This document shows positions 8,426 through 16,839 of a stretch of DNA of 64,000 nt, one piece after another; the first letter of the stretch is position 1; each line of letters begins with the position of its first letter. The notes under the pieces were generated by a model, which had not been told where the DNA came from, made no database searches, and worked only from the letters and a program-made list of their open reading frames with translations. This DNA is from an uncultured Acidimicrobiaceae bacterium (lineage in GTDB: Bacteria > Actinomycetota > Acidimicrobiia > Spongiisociales > UBA5794): the NCBI GenBank assembly GCA_947258375.1, contig CAMYIJ010000004.1, positions 37,138 to 101,137 of the forward strand, given 5' to 3'. The position numbers were made by a program, and so were the translations under genes.

Positions 8426-9706
8426 TCAGCTCGCCGGCACAGGCCGGAATGTGAGTTGGATACGGGCTCCGTCGGATGGGCTCCGGCTCACCGTCATCGA
8501 GCCGCCGCCCGCTTCGGCGGTCTTGCGGGCGATGTCGAGACCCAGGCCGGTCGATCCGGCAGTTGATTGGCCGCGCAGCGTGGCTAGATCGGAGCTGAAA
8601 CCGCCACCTTCGTCAGAGACGGTCAGGACGGCGTAGTCGTCTACCGCGGCCTCGACTCGATAACCCGTCCCCTCAGGAGTGTGGGCAAAGACGTTGCCCA
8701 ACAGTGCGTCGATGGCGGCGGTGAGGTCGGCAGAGGGTACCTGGACAATCGTTGCCGTCAGCGGTACGGCAATCTCGAACTTCCGGTCCTGGTCCTCGGC
8801 GAGCGGAGCCCAGAACTCCGCTCGAGCGCGCACCGTGTCCTCGAAGACGGTCCCCTGCGAGCCGAGCGATCGAGCCGGCCGTCGCAGCTCCTCGATGGCA
8901 TGGTCGATGCTCCGTTCGATCTCGTCGAGGTCGCCGGTCAAGTCTGCTCGCGCCGCCGGGTCGTCGATCTGATCGAGGCGGAGCCGCGCCGCCATCAAAG
9001 GTGTCCGCAGCCGGTGCGAGAGGTCGGCGGCGGTCTCGCGCTCGGACTGAATCAGGCGCCCGATCTCGCCAGCCAGGCGATTGAATAGGACGCCCGTGGC
9101 CGCCACCTCCTCGGGACCGTCAGGGTCGACGCGGGCCGAGAAATCACCTTCGCCCAAACGGGCCGCCGCATCGCCGAGCTCTTCGACAGGGCCCACGATC
9201 GATCGCGCCAGCCGATCCGTCACCGCCACCGCGATCATGACGAGGGTCACGGATAGCAGGATCAGGAGCATCCAGGATCGGGTGACGCCGCGATTCAGCT
9301 CGGCGTCGGTGACCAATACCCGGATAACCGTCTGCAGACCATCGGCACCCACGGCAGGTACCAGCACTGCCCGTCCCCCGGCGGCAGGTACCGCCCCGGC
9401 CGCCGCCAGAGGCATGTCTTCGCCGGCCGGGATCGGGGCGCCGAATACCCGGCCATCCGCCGTTATGAGGCTCACATCGCGTCCCGACAGTCGGCCGTTC
9501 GACGTTACGCGGGCAAAGGCAGTCGCGGCGCCGCCCGGCTCGCTGTTGGCGGCGACAAACCTGGCGACCAGCTGGGCATCGCGCTCGGCAAGCGTTAGCG
9601 CGCGGTCCTCAGCCAGGCGGTCGACGAGGCTCGCCAGGGGAAAGAGGAAGGCCAGTGCCACCATCGACGTCACCGCCAGCGCAACGAGGTTCAGCCGCAG
9701 CCTCAC
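8426..9706 (-). CDS. Membrane sensor histidine kinase with HAMP domain, partner of the adjacent response regulator
   Basis: 426 residues from GTG 9706. It has a membrane helix at the N-terminus, an extracytoplasmic sensor of about 120 residues, a second helix (RSWMLLILLSVTLVMIAVAV), a HAMP domain, a DHp domain with DLSHRLRTPLMA as the H-box, and a HATPase domain ending GSTGLGLDIARKTAEAGGG. The start overlaps the regulator's stop by 4 nt (GTGA), so the two are translationally coupled; a longer reading frame to 9850 would run deep into the regulator gene. The arrangement resembles the CseB/CseC or PhoP/PhoR type. The stimulus is not evident, but the divergent secreted-protein gene at 10496 is a likely target. 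Confidence 0.87.
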   Translation of the reverse strand: MRLRLNLVALAVTSMVALAFLFPLASLVDRLAEDRALTLAERDAQLVARFVAANSEPGGAATAFARVTSNGRLSGRDVSLITADGRVFGAPIPAGEDMPLAAAGAVPAAGGRAVLVPAVGADGLQTVIRVLVTDAELNRGVTRSWMLLILLSVTLVMIAVAVTDRLARSIVGPVEELGDAAARLGEGDFSARVDPDGPEEVAATGVLFNRLAGEIGRLIQSERETAADLSHRLRTPLMAARLRLDQIDDPAARADLTGDLDEIERSIDHAIEELRRPARSLGSQGTVFEDTVRARAEFWAPLAEDQDRKFEIAVPLTATIVQVPSADLTAAIDALLGNVFAHTPEGTGYRVEAAVDDYAVLTVSDEGGGFSSDLATLRGQSTAGSTGLGLDIARKTAEAGGGSMTVSRSPSDGARIQLTFRPVPAS

Positions 9707-10383
9707 GTCGTTGGGTCGACGAGCTTGACTCCGACGCCGCGCCGGGTGTGGATGTAGCGGGGCTCCGCTGCAGTCTCTCCGAGTTTGCGGCGCAGCCAGG
9801 AGAGGTGAACGTCCACGGTCTTGTCGGCCCCGCCGTAGGGCAGCCGCCAAACCTGAGCGAGGATCTCTCGCTTGCTGATCATCTTGCCGACGTTGGTGGC
9901 CAGGTAGGCCAGCATGTCGAACTCCTTCGCCGCCAAGTCCAAAAGCCGGCCATCGAGGCGCGCTTCGTGGGCGTCCTGATCGATGACCAGGCCTCCGACG
10001 GTAACGACGGCGGATTCCTCGCCGCCGATTCGTCGTAGAACGGCCCGGATCCGGGCTTCGAGATGCTTGGCGTTGTACGGCTTGACCACATAGTCATCCG
10101 CACCCAGGTCGAGCAGCCTGACGATCTCCTCCTGGTCGTCGCGAGCCGTCGCCACGATGACCGGGACTTCGCTCACCGCCCGGATCAGTTTGATGACCTG
10201 CCTGCCGTCCATGTCGGGCAATCCGAGATCGAGCACCACTAGATCGGTCTCCTCCTCGACGGCCGCTTTGAGGCCTTCCATTCCCTCCCGCTCGGTCTTG
10301 ACCGCGTATCCCTCCTCGGCGAGGGCGCGGGCGATGGATTCGCGGATCCTGTGGTCGTCTTCGATGAGAAGAATCGTCGTCAT
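9703..10383 (-). CDS. OmpR/PhoB-family response regulator
   Basis: 226 residues. The receiver domain shows the acidic pair EDD near residues 7-9, the phospho-acceptor Asp in LVVLDLGLPDMDG, the Thr in VIVATARDD and the Lys in DDYVVKPY. A winged-helix DNA-binding domain follows (KEFDMLAYLATNVG ... VDVHLSWLRRKLGE ... RGVGVKLV). The start was set at ATG 10383 because MTTILLIEDD begins the receiver fold; a longer frame adds only 13 untypical residues. It is first in a two-gene operon with the kinase at 8426-9706. The 11-bp-phased GCTTAA repeats at 10434-10461, between it and the divergent gene, are probably its binding site. Confidence 0.9.
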   Translation of the reverse strand: MTTILLIEDDHRIRESIARALAEEGYAVKTEREGMEGLKAAVEEETDLVVLDLGLPDMDGRQVIKLIRAVSEVPVIVATARDDQEEIVRLLDLGADDYVVKPYNAKHLEARIRAVLRRIGGEESAVVTVGGLVIDQDAHEARLDGRLLDLAAKEFDMLAYLATNVGKMISKREILAQVWRLPYGGADKTVDVHLSWLRRKLGETAAEPRYIHTRRGVGVKLVDPTT

Positions 10384-10433
10384 GTACGGACAAGATACCG
10401 GTCGAGTCGGGCTTTGCCACACGACTTCCCGGT

Positions 10434-10461
10434 TCTTGGCTGTGGCTTAATCGACGCTTAA
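10434..10461. promoter_or_regulatory. Direct-repeat operator, probable binding site of the adjacent OmpR-type regulator
   Basis: GCTTAA occurs at 10445-10450 and again at 10456-10461, exactly 11 bp apart, with a weaker unit (TCTTGG) one period upstream at 10434. OmpR/PhoB-family dimers bind head-to-tail sites with an 11-bp period. The site lies in the 112-bp gap between the divergent regulator (start 10383) and secreted-protein gene (start 10496), so it could control both. Confidence 0.55.
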
Positions 10462-10495
10462 CCCCCGGCCGCGTCCGATAAACCAGAATGGCTTC

Positions 10496-11140
10496 GTGAA
10501 ACAGAGAGTTGTACCCATTCTTGCCTGGCTGGTGGCCACAGTCGTGTCGGTTCTGCTGGCCACGGCCGCCGTTGGCAATGTCGGCAGCTGGGGGACCGAT
10601 CAGCCCACGGCACTGCAGGCGACTACCGCCGGTGTGATCACGGTGGCGCCATCCTCGGCGCCGGCGACGAGCGTGACCGACCCGGTGGCGTCGACCACCG
10701 CCGGGCTGCCGACCGCCGTGCCGTCGACACCGGCGCCGCCCGCCTCGACAACCACCGCCGCTCCGGTTTCGGCGTCGACCACGGCCGCGCCCACCTCCAC
10801 AACGGCGGCGGCTCCGCCGCCGACCATGACCCAGCCACCGGCGCCGACCACAACGTTGCCACCCGCCACATCGACCACCACCGTCGCCCCGCCGAGCGAA
10901 GAGTATTTCGAGAGCCGGCAATTGATCGGGGGCTGGGTGCAGCTCCGGATCAACGGGGAAGATGTCCACCTCGAAGCGGCCGTCGCCGAGCCGGGATTCA
11001 CCATCGACCTCGAACACAACGGCCCCGAGAAGGTGGAGGTCGAGTTCAAGAGCGAATCACACGACTCCAAGCTCACTGCCCGTTTCAACGACGGCGAACT
11101 TGACATCAGGACCGAAGAGGAACCCGAAGACGACGACTAG
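10496..11140 (+). CDS. Secreted Thr/Pro/Ala-rich protein with a C-terminal globular domain
   Basis: 214 residues from GTG 10496; the ATG eight bases upstream is followed at once by a stop. A signal peptide or anchor occupies residues 1-30. A long low-complexity linker of Thr, Pro, Ala and Ser (about residues 40-135) follows, as in cell-wall-spanning proteins. The C-terminal domain of about 80 residues is acidic, begins EEYFESRQLIGGWVQLRING and ends EEEPEDDD. I do not recognise the domain. The divergent two-component operon and the repeats at 10434-10461 suggest it is regulated by that system. An envelope role is inferred only from its architecture. Confidence 0.72.
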   Translation: MKQRVVPILAWLVATVVSVLLATAAVGNVGSWGTDQPTALQATTAGVITVAPSSAPATSVTDPVASTTAGLPTAVPSTPAPPASTTTAAPVSASTTAAPTSTTAAAPPPTMTQPPAPTTTLPPATSTTTVAPPSEEYFESRQLIGGWVQLRINGEDVHLEAAVAEPGFTIDLEHNGPEKVEVEFKSESHDSKLTARFNDGELDIRTEEEPEDDD

Positions 11141-11150
11141 CTGCAGTGCT

Positions 11151-11169
11151 TGTCACAGACGGCGTGACA
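11151..11169. terminator. Short hairpin between convergent genes
   Basis: TGTCAC, a 7-nt loop and GTGACA form a 6-bp stem just after the secreted-protein gene ending at 11140 and before the end of the convergent kinase gene at 11204. The stem is short, so terminator function is tentative. Confidence 0.3.
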
Positions 11170-11203
11170 CTCGACCGAGCCCACGTAGAGCGCCTCCTGC
11201 GGA

Positions 11204-12571
11204 CTACACCGGGGTGAGGTCGGGTGCTTCAGACCTTGCCGGGCTGCTCTCGACTGCGGGGAGCTTCAGTTCGAAGCAGGTCAGATCGTCGAGCCGCTTG
11301 TAGTCGAGGCTGCCGCCCATCCCCTCGGCCAGCGCCCGGGCGATTGCAAGGCCGAGCCCGACGCTACCTTCCAGTAGAGGCATGTCGCCGGCGTGGAGAT
11401 ACCGGCGGAATAGACGTCCCTCGATCTCCTCGGGAACTCCGTCGCCGTCATCGACCACCCACAGCGCCACCTGGTTGCCCAGCTCGAAGCACACGATTTC
11501 GACGTGGTCACCACCGTGCTTGCAGGCATTGCTCACGAGGTTCTGTAAGACCTGCCGCAGCCTGATTCGATCCGCTCTGGCCTGCGCCACGTCGACCTCG
11601 ACGCTGATATTGGCTCCGCTGCGCCGGAACCGCTCGATCACGTATTCGATCTCGGTGCCCAAGTCGACGTCATCGATCTCGTAAGGAATATCACGGGCCT
11701 CGAGCTTCCCTGCCGTTATGAGATCGTCGACCATCCGGTTCAGCTCTGCCGTCTGGCTGATGATGTGGTCCGTCAGCTCGGTGGCCTCGTCGCGATCGGA
11801 GAACCCACTCTCGGCCAGGGCGGTACCGAACCCGTAGATCGCCGTCAAGGGCGTCCGCAGCTCGTGGGAGAGGTTGGCGACGAAGCGGTCCTTGGATGCA
11901 TTGATTTCGGTCTGCTGCACCAGTCGCGCTTCGAGTTCATCGCGCTCACGCTGCCTCCTCATCGTCCGCCGGGACGCGACCATCACCATGATCGGGATCA
12001 CAACGATTACCAGGAACCGAACTGCATCCGCGAAACGTCCGACACCTTCGGCGGCGGCGAGCACGTCCTGCACCCGACCATCTCGCAGATCCTGCAGCTC
12101 GTTGACGAGGTTCAGGTACGCGTCGTCACCCGTTGCTTCGGCGAGCAGGACATCTATATCTGGATCGCCGGCCACTATGGCGGCAGTCATCGACCGCGCC
12201 GCAGCGACGAAGTCTGATGTGTAGTTGGCGAGGTCCGCTGAGGTCGACGGCTCGAGTTTGGCCGCCAGGATGTCAGATCGACGCTCCAGCTCGTCGACAG
12301 TAGCCTCGAGCTCAGCGATCGAGTCGTTGACGACAGCTTGATCCACCCATCCGCTCGAGGCGCCTTCAGAGAGCAGCAGGAGCTGACTCGATCCGTTCTG
12401 AGCCGCTGCTGTGACGCTCAGCGTGGCCTCCGCCTGTATCGCCACCTGTCCCTCGCGGCCCACGTCGGCCGAGCCCTCGCCCTGCACAAGGGCGACGAGG
12501 ACGGCGAAAAGGATGAGCAAGGCCGCCGCCGCTGCGACGTAGAGGGCGATCTGGATGTAGGCCTTGCGCAT
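11204..12571 (-). CDS. Orphan membrane histidine kinase with a helical extracytoplasmic sensor
   Basis: 455 residues. Membrane helices lie at about residues 8-30 and 185-205. They flank an extracytoplasmic region of about 155 residues rich in helix and coiled-coil sequence (for example AELEATVDELERRSDILAAK), reminiscent of CHASE3 or four-helix sensors. The cytoplasmic part has the H-box NLSHELRTPLTAIYGFG and a HATPase domain with NLVSNACKHGG, DDGDGVPEE and SVGLGLAIARALAEGMGG. No regulator gene adjoins it. The C-terminal half is closely similar to those of the kinases at 6678-8363 and 36029-37639. It is divergent from the envelope protein gene starting near 12671. Confidence 0.85.
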   Translation of the reverse strand: MRKAYIQIALYVAAAAALLILFAVLVALVQGEGSADVGREGQVAIQAEATLSVTAAAQNGSSQLLLLSEGASSGWVDQAVVNDSIAELEATVDELERRSDILAAKLEPSTSADLANYTSDFVAAARSMTAAIVAGDPDIDVLLAEATGDDAYLNLVNELQDLRDGRVQDVLAAAEGVGRFADAVRFLVIVVIPIMVMVASRRTMRRQRERDELEARLVQQTEINASKDRFVANLSHELRTPLTAIYGFGTALAESGFSDRDEATELTDHIISQTAELNRMVDDLITAGKLEARDIPYEIDDVDLGTEIEYVIERFRRSGANISVEVDVAQARADRIRLRQVLQNLVSNACKHGGDHVEIVCFELGNQVALWVVDDGDGVPEEIEGRLFRRYLHAGDMPLLEGSVGLGLAIARALAEGMGGSLDYKRLDDLTCFELKLPAVESSPARSEAPDLTPV

Positions 12572-12670
12572 TTCATCATTACTTCGGCGCCGTTTCTCGA
12601 GCGCTTGAGACGCCTACCGGCATTCAAGCCCTCACGCGATGACGCCGATGTCACCCCATGGACCGCAACT

Positions 12671-13522
12671 GTGCCAGATTACATCGACCACGCAGAACGA
12701 CAGATCTCCGCCATCGTCGAACAGGCGGATTACGACATGGCCGCAGTCGTTGCCCGGTTCGCGATCGATGCGCCCACGGCCTGGACCGAGGATGAACTCG
12801 ATCGTATGGAAGATGCCGCGAAAGATGAGCTCGATGACATTAAGGACGCGGCTTCGAAAGCGCTCGATGACATCAAGAAGGTCTATGACGACCTAGACAC
12901 GGCGGTCAAGGATGCAAAGAGCGCAGTGAGCGACGCGAGAAGCGTGTTCAAGGATCAGCTCAAGGCGATTACCGACTCCACAGTCCCGCCGGGCAACACA
13001 ACCACAACCACCACGCCACCCAACCCGACAACCACGGCCCCGCCCGGAAACACCGCCACGACAATACCGGTCGCCGCGACAACCGCCGCGCCTCCCGGCT
13101 CAGCAGCCACGACGGGACCACCGAGCGCGACAGCCACCGCGCCTCCCACGACGACCGTTGTTCCCAGCAACTCGCCGCCTGCCGGCAGCTCATCGTCAGG
13201 CATTTCCAGGGGTACGCTCGATGACGCACTCGCCGCGCCACCGGGATTCACCTCGGTGGATGAATCTCCCGCCAGGAGGGCCGGAGGCCTATCCGGAACT
13301 CTGACCAACGGACTTTCTGTCGTGCTCCCGCCGACAGTGGCGACCGCGGTTCTGTCCCCGCTGATCGTCCTCGAGGTCCTGTTCGCCACACTCGTCTCGA
13401 GCGCTCGGGCGCTAGTTCTGCCCACCTTGCTGATGCTCATTGCCTGGTTTGTGGTGATGCCGCGGCGCCGCTCCCGTTCGGCTGAAGACCTCTCCACCAC
13501 GACGCAGCCGCGCGCGACATAG
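12671..13522 (+). CDS. Coiled-coil, Thr/Pro-rich membrane-anchored protein of unknown function
   Basis: About 283 residues if translation begins at GTG 12671. ATG 12737, with AGGCGG eight bases upstream, and TTG 12605 are alternatives; an earlier start would overlap the divergent kinase gene. An N-terminal acidic helical segment has heptad-like character (ELDRMEDAAKDELDDIKDAA and following, about residues 45-100). A Thr/Pro/Ala-rich linker of about 80 residues and a C-terminal region with two hydrophobic stretches follow, the last being VLPTLLMLIAWFVVMP ahead of an RRRSRS tail. There is no clear signal peptide. I do not recognise a family. The gene converges on lon across the palindrome at 13531-13577. 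Confidence 0.6.
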   Translation: MPDYIDHAERQISAIVEQADYDMAAVVARFAIDAPTAWTEDELDRMEDAAKDELDDIKDAASKALDDIKKVYDDLDTAVKDAKSAVSDARSVFKDQLKAITDSTVPPGNTTTTTTPPNPTTTAPPGNTATTIPVAATTAAPPGSAATTGPPSATATAPPTTTVVPSNSPPAGSSSSGISRGTLDDALAAPPGFTSVDESPARRAGGLSGTLTNGLSVVLPPTVATAVLSPLIVLEVLFATLVSSARALVLPTLLMLIAWFVVMPRRRSRSAEDLSTTTQPRAT

Positions 13523-13530
13523 CTTTGGTT

Positions 13531-13577
13531 TCTTGCGTCGCTGAGCGCCACATATGGCGCCCATGTACGCAAGAACG
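13531..13577. repeat. Dispersed palindromic element, family 1, copy B (imperfect)
   Basis: TTCTTGCGT pairs with ACGCAAGAA, and an inner GCGCCA/TGGCGC stem lies between them. The right half (GGCGCCCATGTACGCAAGAA) matches the perfect palindrome at 51436-51487 at 18 of 20 positions. Both copies lie between convergent genes, here between the coiled-coil protein gene and lon, so they may act as bidirectional terminators. Confidence 0.65.
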
Positions 13578-13602
13578 AGAAGCTCGCGGGACCGTGGCCG
13601 CG

Positions 13603-15915
13603 CTAAGCCGGCTGCAGCGCGATGTCGAGGACGTCGCCGATGTCGTCGAGGACGTGGAACGTCATCTCGTCGCGCACCTGGTCGGGTACGTCATCGAGGT
13701 CGGCCTCGTTGCGCTTCGGCACAATTACCTCGCGCAGCCCGGCGCGGTGGGCCGCCAGGACCTTCTGCTTCACGCCGCCGATGGGCAGGACCCGGCCCTG
13801 CAGGGTGACTTCGCCTGTCATGCCGACGGATTCGCGCACGGTCTTCCCGGTCAGCAGCGACACGAGAGCGGTCGTCATCGTGATGCCGGCGGACGGCCCG
13901 TCCTTGGGGATCGCCCCGGCCGGCACGTGAACGTGGAAGCGACGCCTGGCGGCATCGTCACTCAATCCGAGCTTGCCGGAGTTCGATTCGACGTATGACA
14001 GCGCGATCTGGGCCGACTCCTTCATGACGTCGCCGAGCTGGCCGGTCAGGACGAGGCCGGGGTCCCCATCCATGGCGGTCGCCTCGATGAACAGCACGTC
14101 GCCACCGGATCCGGTGACTGCCAGGCCGATGGCAACCCCGGGGACTGTCGTGCGGTCCTTGGCCTCGTCATGATGCACGGTCGGCTTGCCGAGCAGCTCG
14201 CGCAACTCGTCATCGCCGATTTCGAGTGGCACCTCCGCTTCATCCATTGCGATTTTGGTGACGCCCTTGCGCACGACCTTGCCCAGCAGCCGCTCCAGCG
14301 TGCGCACTCCCGCTTCGCGGGTGTAGCCGTCCACGATCGTTGCGATCGCCTCATCGCTGACGTGGATCTCTTCCTCCTCGAGGCCGGCCCGCTCGACCTG
14401 ACGCGGGAGGAGGTGGTCGCGGGCAATCGTCACCTTCTCATTGTCGGTGTAGCCGTCGAGGCGGATTACCTCGGTGCGGTCGAGCAGCGGGGCCGGGATG
14501 CTTTCGACGACGTTGGAGGTGGCCAGGAAGAGGACGTTCGACAGGTCGAGGTCCAGCTCCAGGTAGTTGTCGCGGAATGTGTGGTTCTGGGCGGGGTCGA
14601 GCACCTCGAGGAGCGCCGAGGAAGGGTCGCCGCGCCAATCGGACCCAACCTTGTCCATCTCGTCGAGCAGGAAGACAGGGTTCATCGTCTCGGCTTCGGT
14701 CAGGGCCCGCACGATGCGGCCGGGGCGGGCGCCCACATAGGTACGGCGGTGGCCCCGGATCTCCGCTTCGTCGCGGATTCCGCCGAGGGCAACTCTGACG
14801 AACTTGCGGCCCAGCGCCCGGGCAACGGACTCACCCATCGAGGTCTTGCCCACTCCGGGAGGGCCGACGAGAAGGATGATGGTGCCGGCACCGCGGCCGG
14901 AGGCATCGGTGCCCAGGCCTCGATCGTGGCGCAATTTGCGGACCGCCAGGTGCTCGACGATCCGGTCCTTGACGTCCTCGAGACCGGTGTGGTCGGCGTC
15001 GAGCACAGCGCGAGCAGCCGGCAGGTCGAAGCTGTCCTCCGAGGTCGTCTCCCACGGCACATCGAATACGGTGTCGAGCCACGTGCGGGTCCAGGAGTGC
15101 TCCGGGCTCTGCTCGCTCATCCGTTCCAGCCGGTCGATCTCCTGCGAGATCGCCTCGGTCACCTTCTCAGGGAGATCACGGTCCTCGAGCTTCTGGCGGT
15201 ACTCGGAGATCGCATCGGAGTTGCCCTCACCGAGTTCGGAGCGGATCGACTCCATCTGCTGACGCAGCAGGAACTCCCGCTGGGTCTTGTCGATTCGCTC
15301 GGTGGCGTCATCGCGGACCTTCTGCCGGATCTCCATATCGGCCAGGATCTCGTTCATCCACCCGAGGACGAGGCGGAGGCGCTCCTCGACATCAGTTGTC
15401 TCGAGTACATCGATCTTCTGCCGCAGCGACAGGTCGGGGGAGTAGACGGCGAGATCGGCGAGTTGGCTCGGGTCGTCGATGCCGAGGATGCGCGACGCGG
15501 CGCCGCCGATTCCGCGATGCTCCATGATCTCGGTAACGACCGCGCGGTACTCCCGAACCATGTCGGCGACGACCTCGGAGTAGATCTCCGGATCCTCTAT
15601 GGGGAAGGCTTCAACCCAGAGGACCTCGCCGGCGCCGGGCTGGCCGGTACCCACCCGGGCGCGCTGGACGCCCGCGATGAGCGCGGTGACGCTCCCTTCG
15701 TAGCTGACTTCCTGGATCTCGGCGATCGTGCCCACGGCCGCAAAGCTTTCATCGGTGCGTGGGATCAACAGGAGGCGCCCCTCGTTCTCTTCGGCGGCGG
15801 CGACGGCGCGGCGGGCCTCATCGGACTCGATTCCAACGGTGATGACCATGTGAGGGAAGACAACGCCGTTACGGAGGGGTAGTACAGGAAGGGTGACTGT
15901 TGAGGTGTCGGCCAT
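13603..15915 (-). CDS. lon: ATP-dependent protease Lon
   Basis: 770 residues, normal for LonA. The N-terminal substrate-binding domain begins LPVLPLRNGVVFPHMV. The AAA+ module has the Walker A motif GPPGVGKTS and Walker B VFLLDEMDKV. The C-terminal protease domain has the catalytic Ser in DGPSAGITM, and the catalytic Lys is expected about 43 residues later, near GGVKQKVLAAHRAG. It degrades damaged and regulatory proteins in the cytoplasm. The ATG at 15915 is preceded by AAAGGACC. The predicted promoter carries an inverted repeat resembling the HspR-binding HAIR element (15985-16005), consistent with heat-shock control. Confidence 0.97.
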   Translation of the reverse strand: MADTSTVTLPVLPLRNGVVFPHMVITVGIESDEARRAVAAAEENEGRLLLIPRTDESFAAVGTIAEIQEVSYEGSVTALIAGVQRARVGTGQPGAGEVLWVEAFPIEDPEIYSEVVADMVREYRAVVTEIMEHRGIGGAASRILGIDDPSQLADLAVYSPDLSLRQKIDVLETTDVEERLRLVLGWMNEILADMEIRQKVRDDATERIDKTQREFLLRQQMESIRSELGEGNSDAISEYRQKLEDRDLPEKVTEAISQEIDRLERMSEQSPEHSWTRTWLDTVFDVPWETTSEDSFDLPAARAVLDADHTGLEDVKDRIVEHLAVRKLRHDRGLGTDASGRGAGTIILLVGPPGVGKTSMGESVARALGRKFVRVALGGIRDEAEIRGHRRTYVGARPGRIVRALTEAETMNPVFLLDEMDKVGSDWRGDPSSALLEVLDPAQNHTFRDNYLELDLDLSNVLFLATSNVVESIPAPLLDRTEVIRLDGYTDNEKVTIARDHLLPRQVERAGLEEEEIHVSDEAIATIVDGYTREAGVRTLERLLGKVVRKGVTKIAMDEAEVPLEIGDDELRELLGKPTVHHDEAKDRTTVPGVAIGLAVTGSGGDVLFIEATAMDGDPGLVLTGQLGDVMKESAQIALSYVESNSGKLGLSDDAARRRFHVHVPAGAIPKDGPSAGITMTTALVSLLTGKTVRESVGMTGEVTLQGRVLPIGGVKQKVLAAHRAGLREVIVPKRNEADLDDVPDQVRDEMTFHVLDDIGDVLDIALQPA

Positions 15916-15984
15916 GAGGTCCTTTCGTCCCAGGACGGGTTGTAGCGCAATTCGGGATCGATCTATTCCCGGAATTTGTGGGAA

Positions 15985-16010
15985 TCTGAGCGATGCAGAC
16001 TCAGATTATA
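15985..16010 (-). promoter_or_regulatory. lon promoter: -10 box and HAIR-like inverted repeat
   Basis: On the minus strand TATAAT is present at 16010-16005, with no convincing -35 box. Immediately downstream, sharing one base with it, is the perfect inverted repeat TCTGAG-N9-CTCAGA (15985-16005). The HspR operator HAIR (CTTGAGT-N7-ACTCAAG) has the same GAG-N9-CTC spacing, and Lon belongs to the HspR regulon in Streptomyces. The outer bases deviate from consensus. Confidence 0.45.
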
Positions 16011-16053
16011 GGCTGTCGAGCGACTTATTCTCGAGATTGGTAGCCTCGATTCC

Positions 16054-16839
16054 ATGGCAAGCGATCCCGTTGTGGCCCGTAGGGAGATGGATGGATTACT
16101 CCGCCGGGGACGGCTCACGTCGTACGATCCAAGCTGGTTCCGCTACGGAGACGCCGTGCTCGAGCCTGCCGAGATCGTGGCGATTCTGCGACCCCACCTG
16201 ACGGCGGAGCGGATCGCCAGGATCGATGAGGTGCTGGCCGATCGCACGTACAACCTCGCCGTCGTGGTCGACGGCATGGTGGACACCGGGAATGTGAGCG
16301 CGGTCATGCGCTCGGCCGACGCTTTTGGTGTCCAGGCATTTCACGCGGTCGACCGCGCCGGCGGCTACAAACACTCGAGGCGAACGGCCCAGGGAGCGCG
16401 CAAGTGGGTGGACCGCTGGGTGTGGAAGGAGCCGGCCGAGGCGATCGCCGAGCTGCGCCGCCAGTCCTACCGGCTTGTCGTGGCCGATCTCGACTCGGCG
16501 GCGACGCCCATTGGGCAGGCCGACCTGAGCCGGCGCACGGCCCTGGTATTCGGCAATGAGCTGAGCGGAATCAGCGAGGACTTCCGGGCCGGCGCTGATG
16601 AGGTTGTGGCCATCGGGATGTCGGGGTTCGCCCAATCGCTGAACATCTCGGTGGCGGCGGCAATCTGCCTTTACGAGGCCCGCAGGTGCCGGATCGAGCG
16701 TCTCGGCTCCCACGGCGACTTGGCGGCTGCCGACCGGGAGCGTCTCCAAGCGGTGTTCACGATCAAGTCGGTGCGCCATTCCCGCAAGATCATCGAGCGG
16801 GCTGTAGCTGCTAGGGGCGAGACACCGGCACCAGGTTGA
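16054..16839 (+). CDS. trmH: TrmH-type SPOUT RNA 2'-O-methyltransferase
   Basis: 261 residues. The three SPOUT motifs are clear: DTGNVSAVMRSADAFGV (motif 1), LVFGNELSGIS (motif 2) and MSGFAQSLNISVAAAICLYE (motif 3), which form the knotted S-adenosylmethionine site. The order and wording match TrmH, which methylates G18 of tRNAs, better than the 23S rRNA enzymes RlmB or TsnR, though the exact substrate cannot be fixed from sequence. The N-terminal extension of about 60 residues is longer than in E. coli TrmH. No ribosome binding site is obvious before ATG 16054. It overlaps the convergent lipoprotein gene by 29 nt. Confidence 0.87.
   Translation: MASDPVVARREMDGLLRRGRLTSYDPSWFRYGDAVLEPAEIVAILRPHLTAERIARIDEVLADRTYNLAVVVDGMVDTGNVSAVMRSADAFGVQAFHAVDRAGGYKHSRRTAQGARKWVDRWVWKEPAEAIAELRRQSYRLVVADLDSAATPIGQADLSRRTALVFGNELSGISEDFRAGADEVVAIGMSGFAQSLNISVAAAICLYEARRCRIERLGSHGDLAAADRERLQAVFTIKSVRHSRKIIERAVAARGETPAPG

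Noticed and set aside
14170..15882. A 570-codon open frame antisense to lon
   Set aside because: lon is unambiguous on the other strand, and the translation has no recognisable motif.
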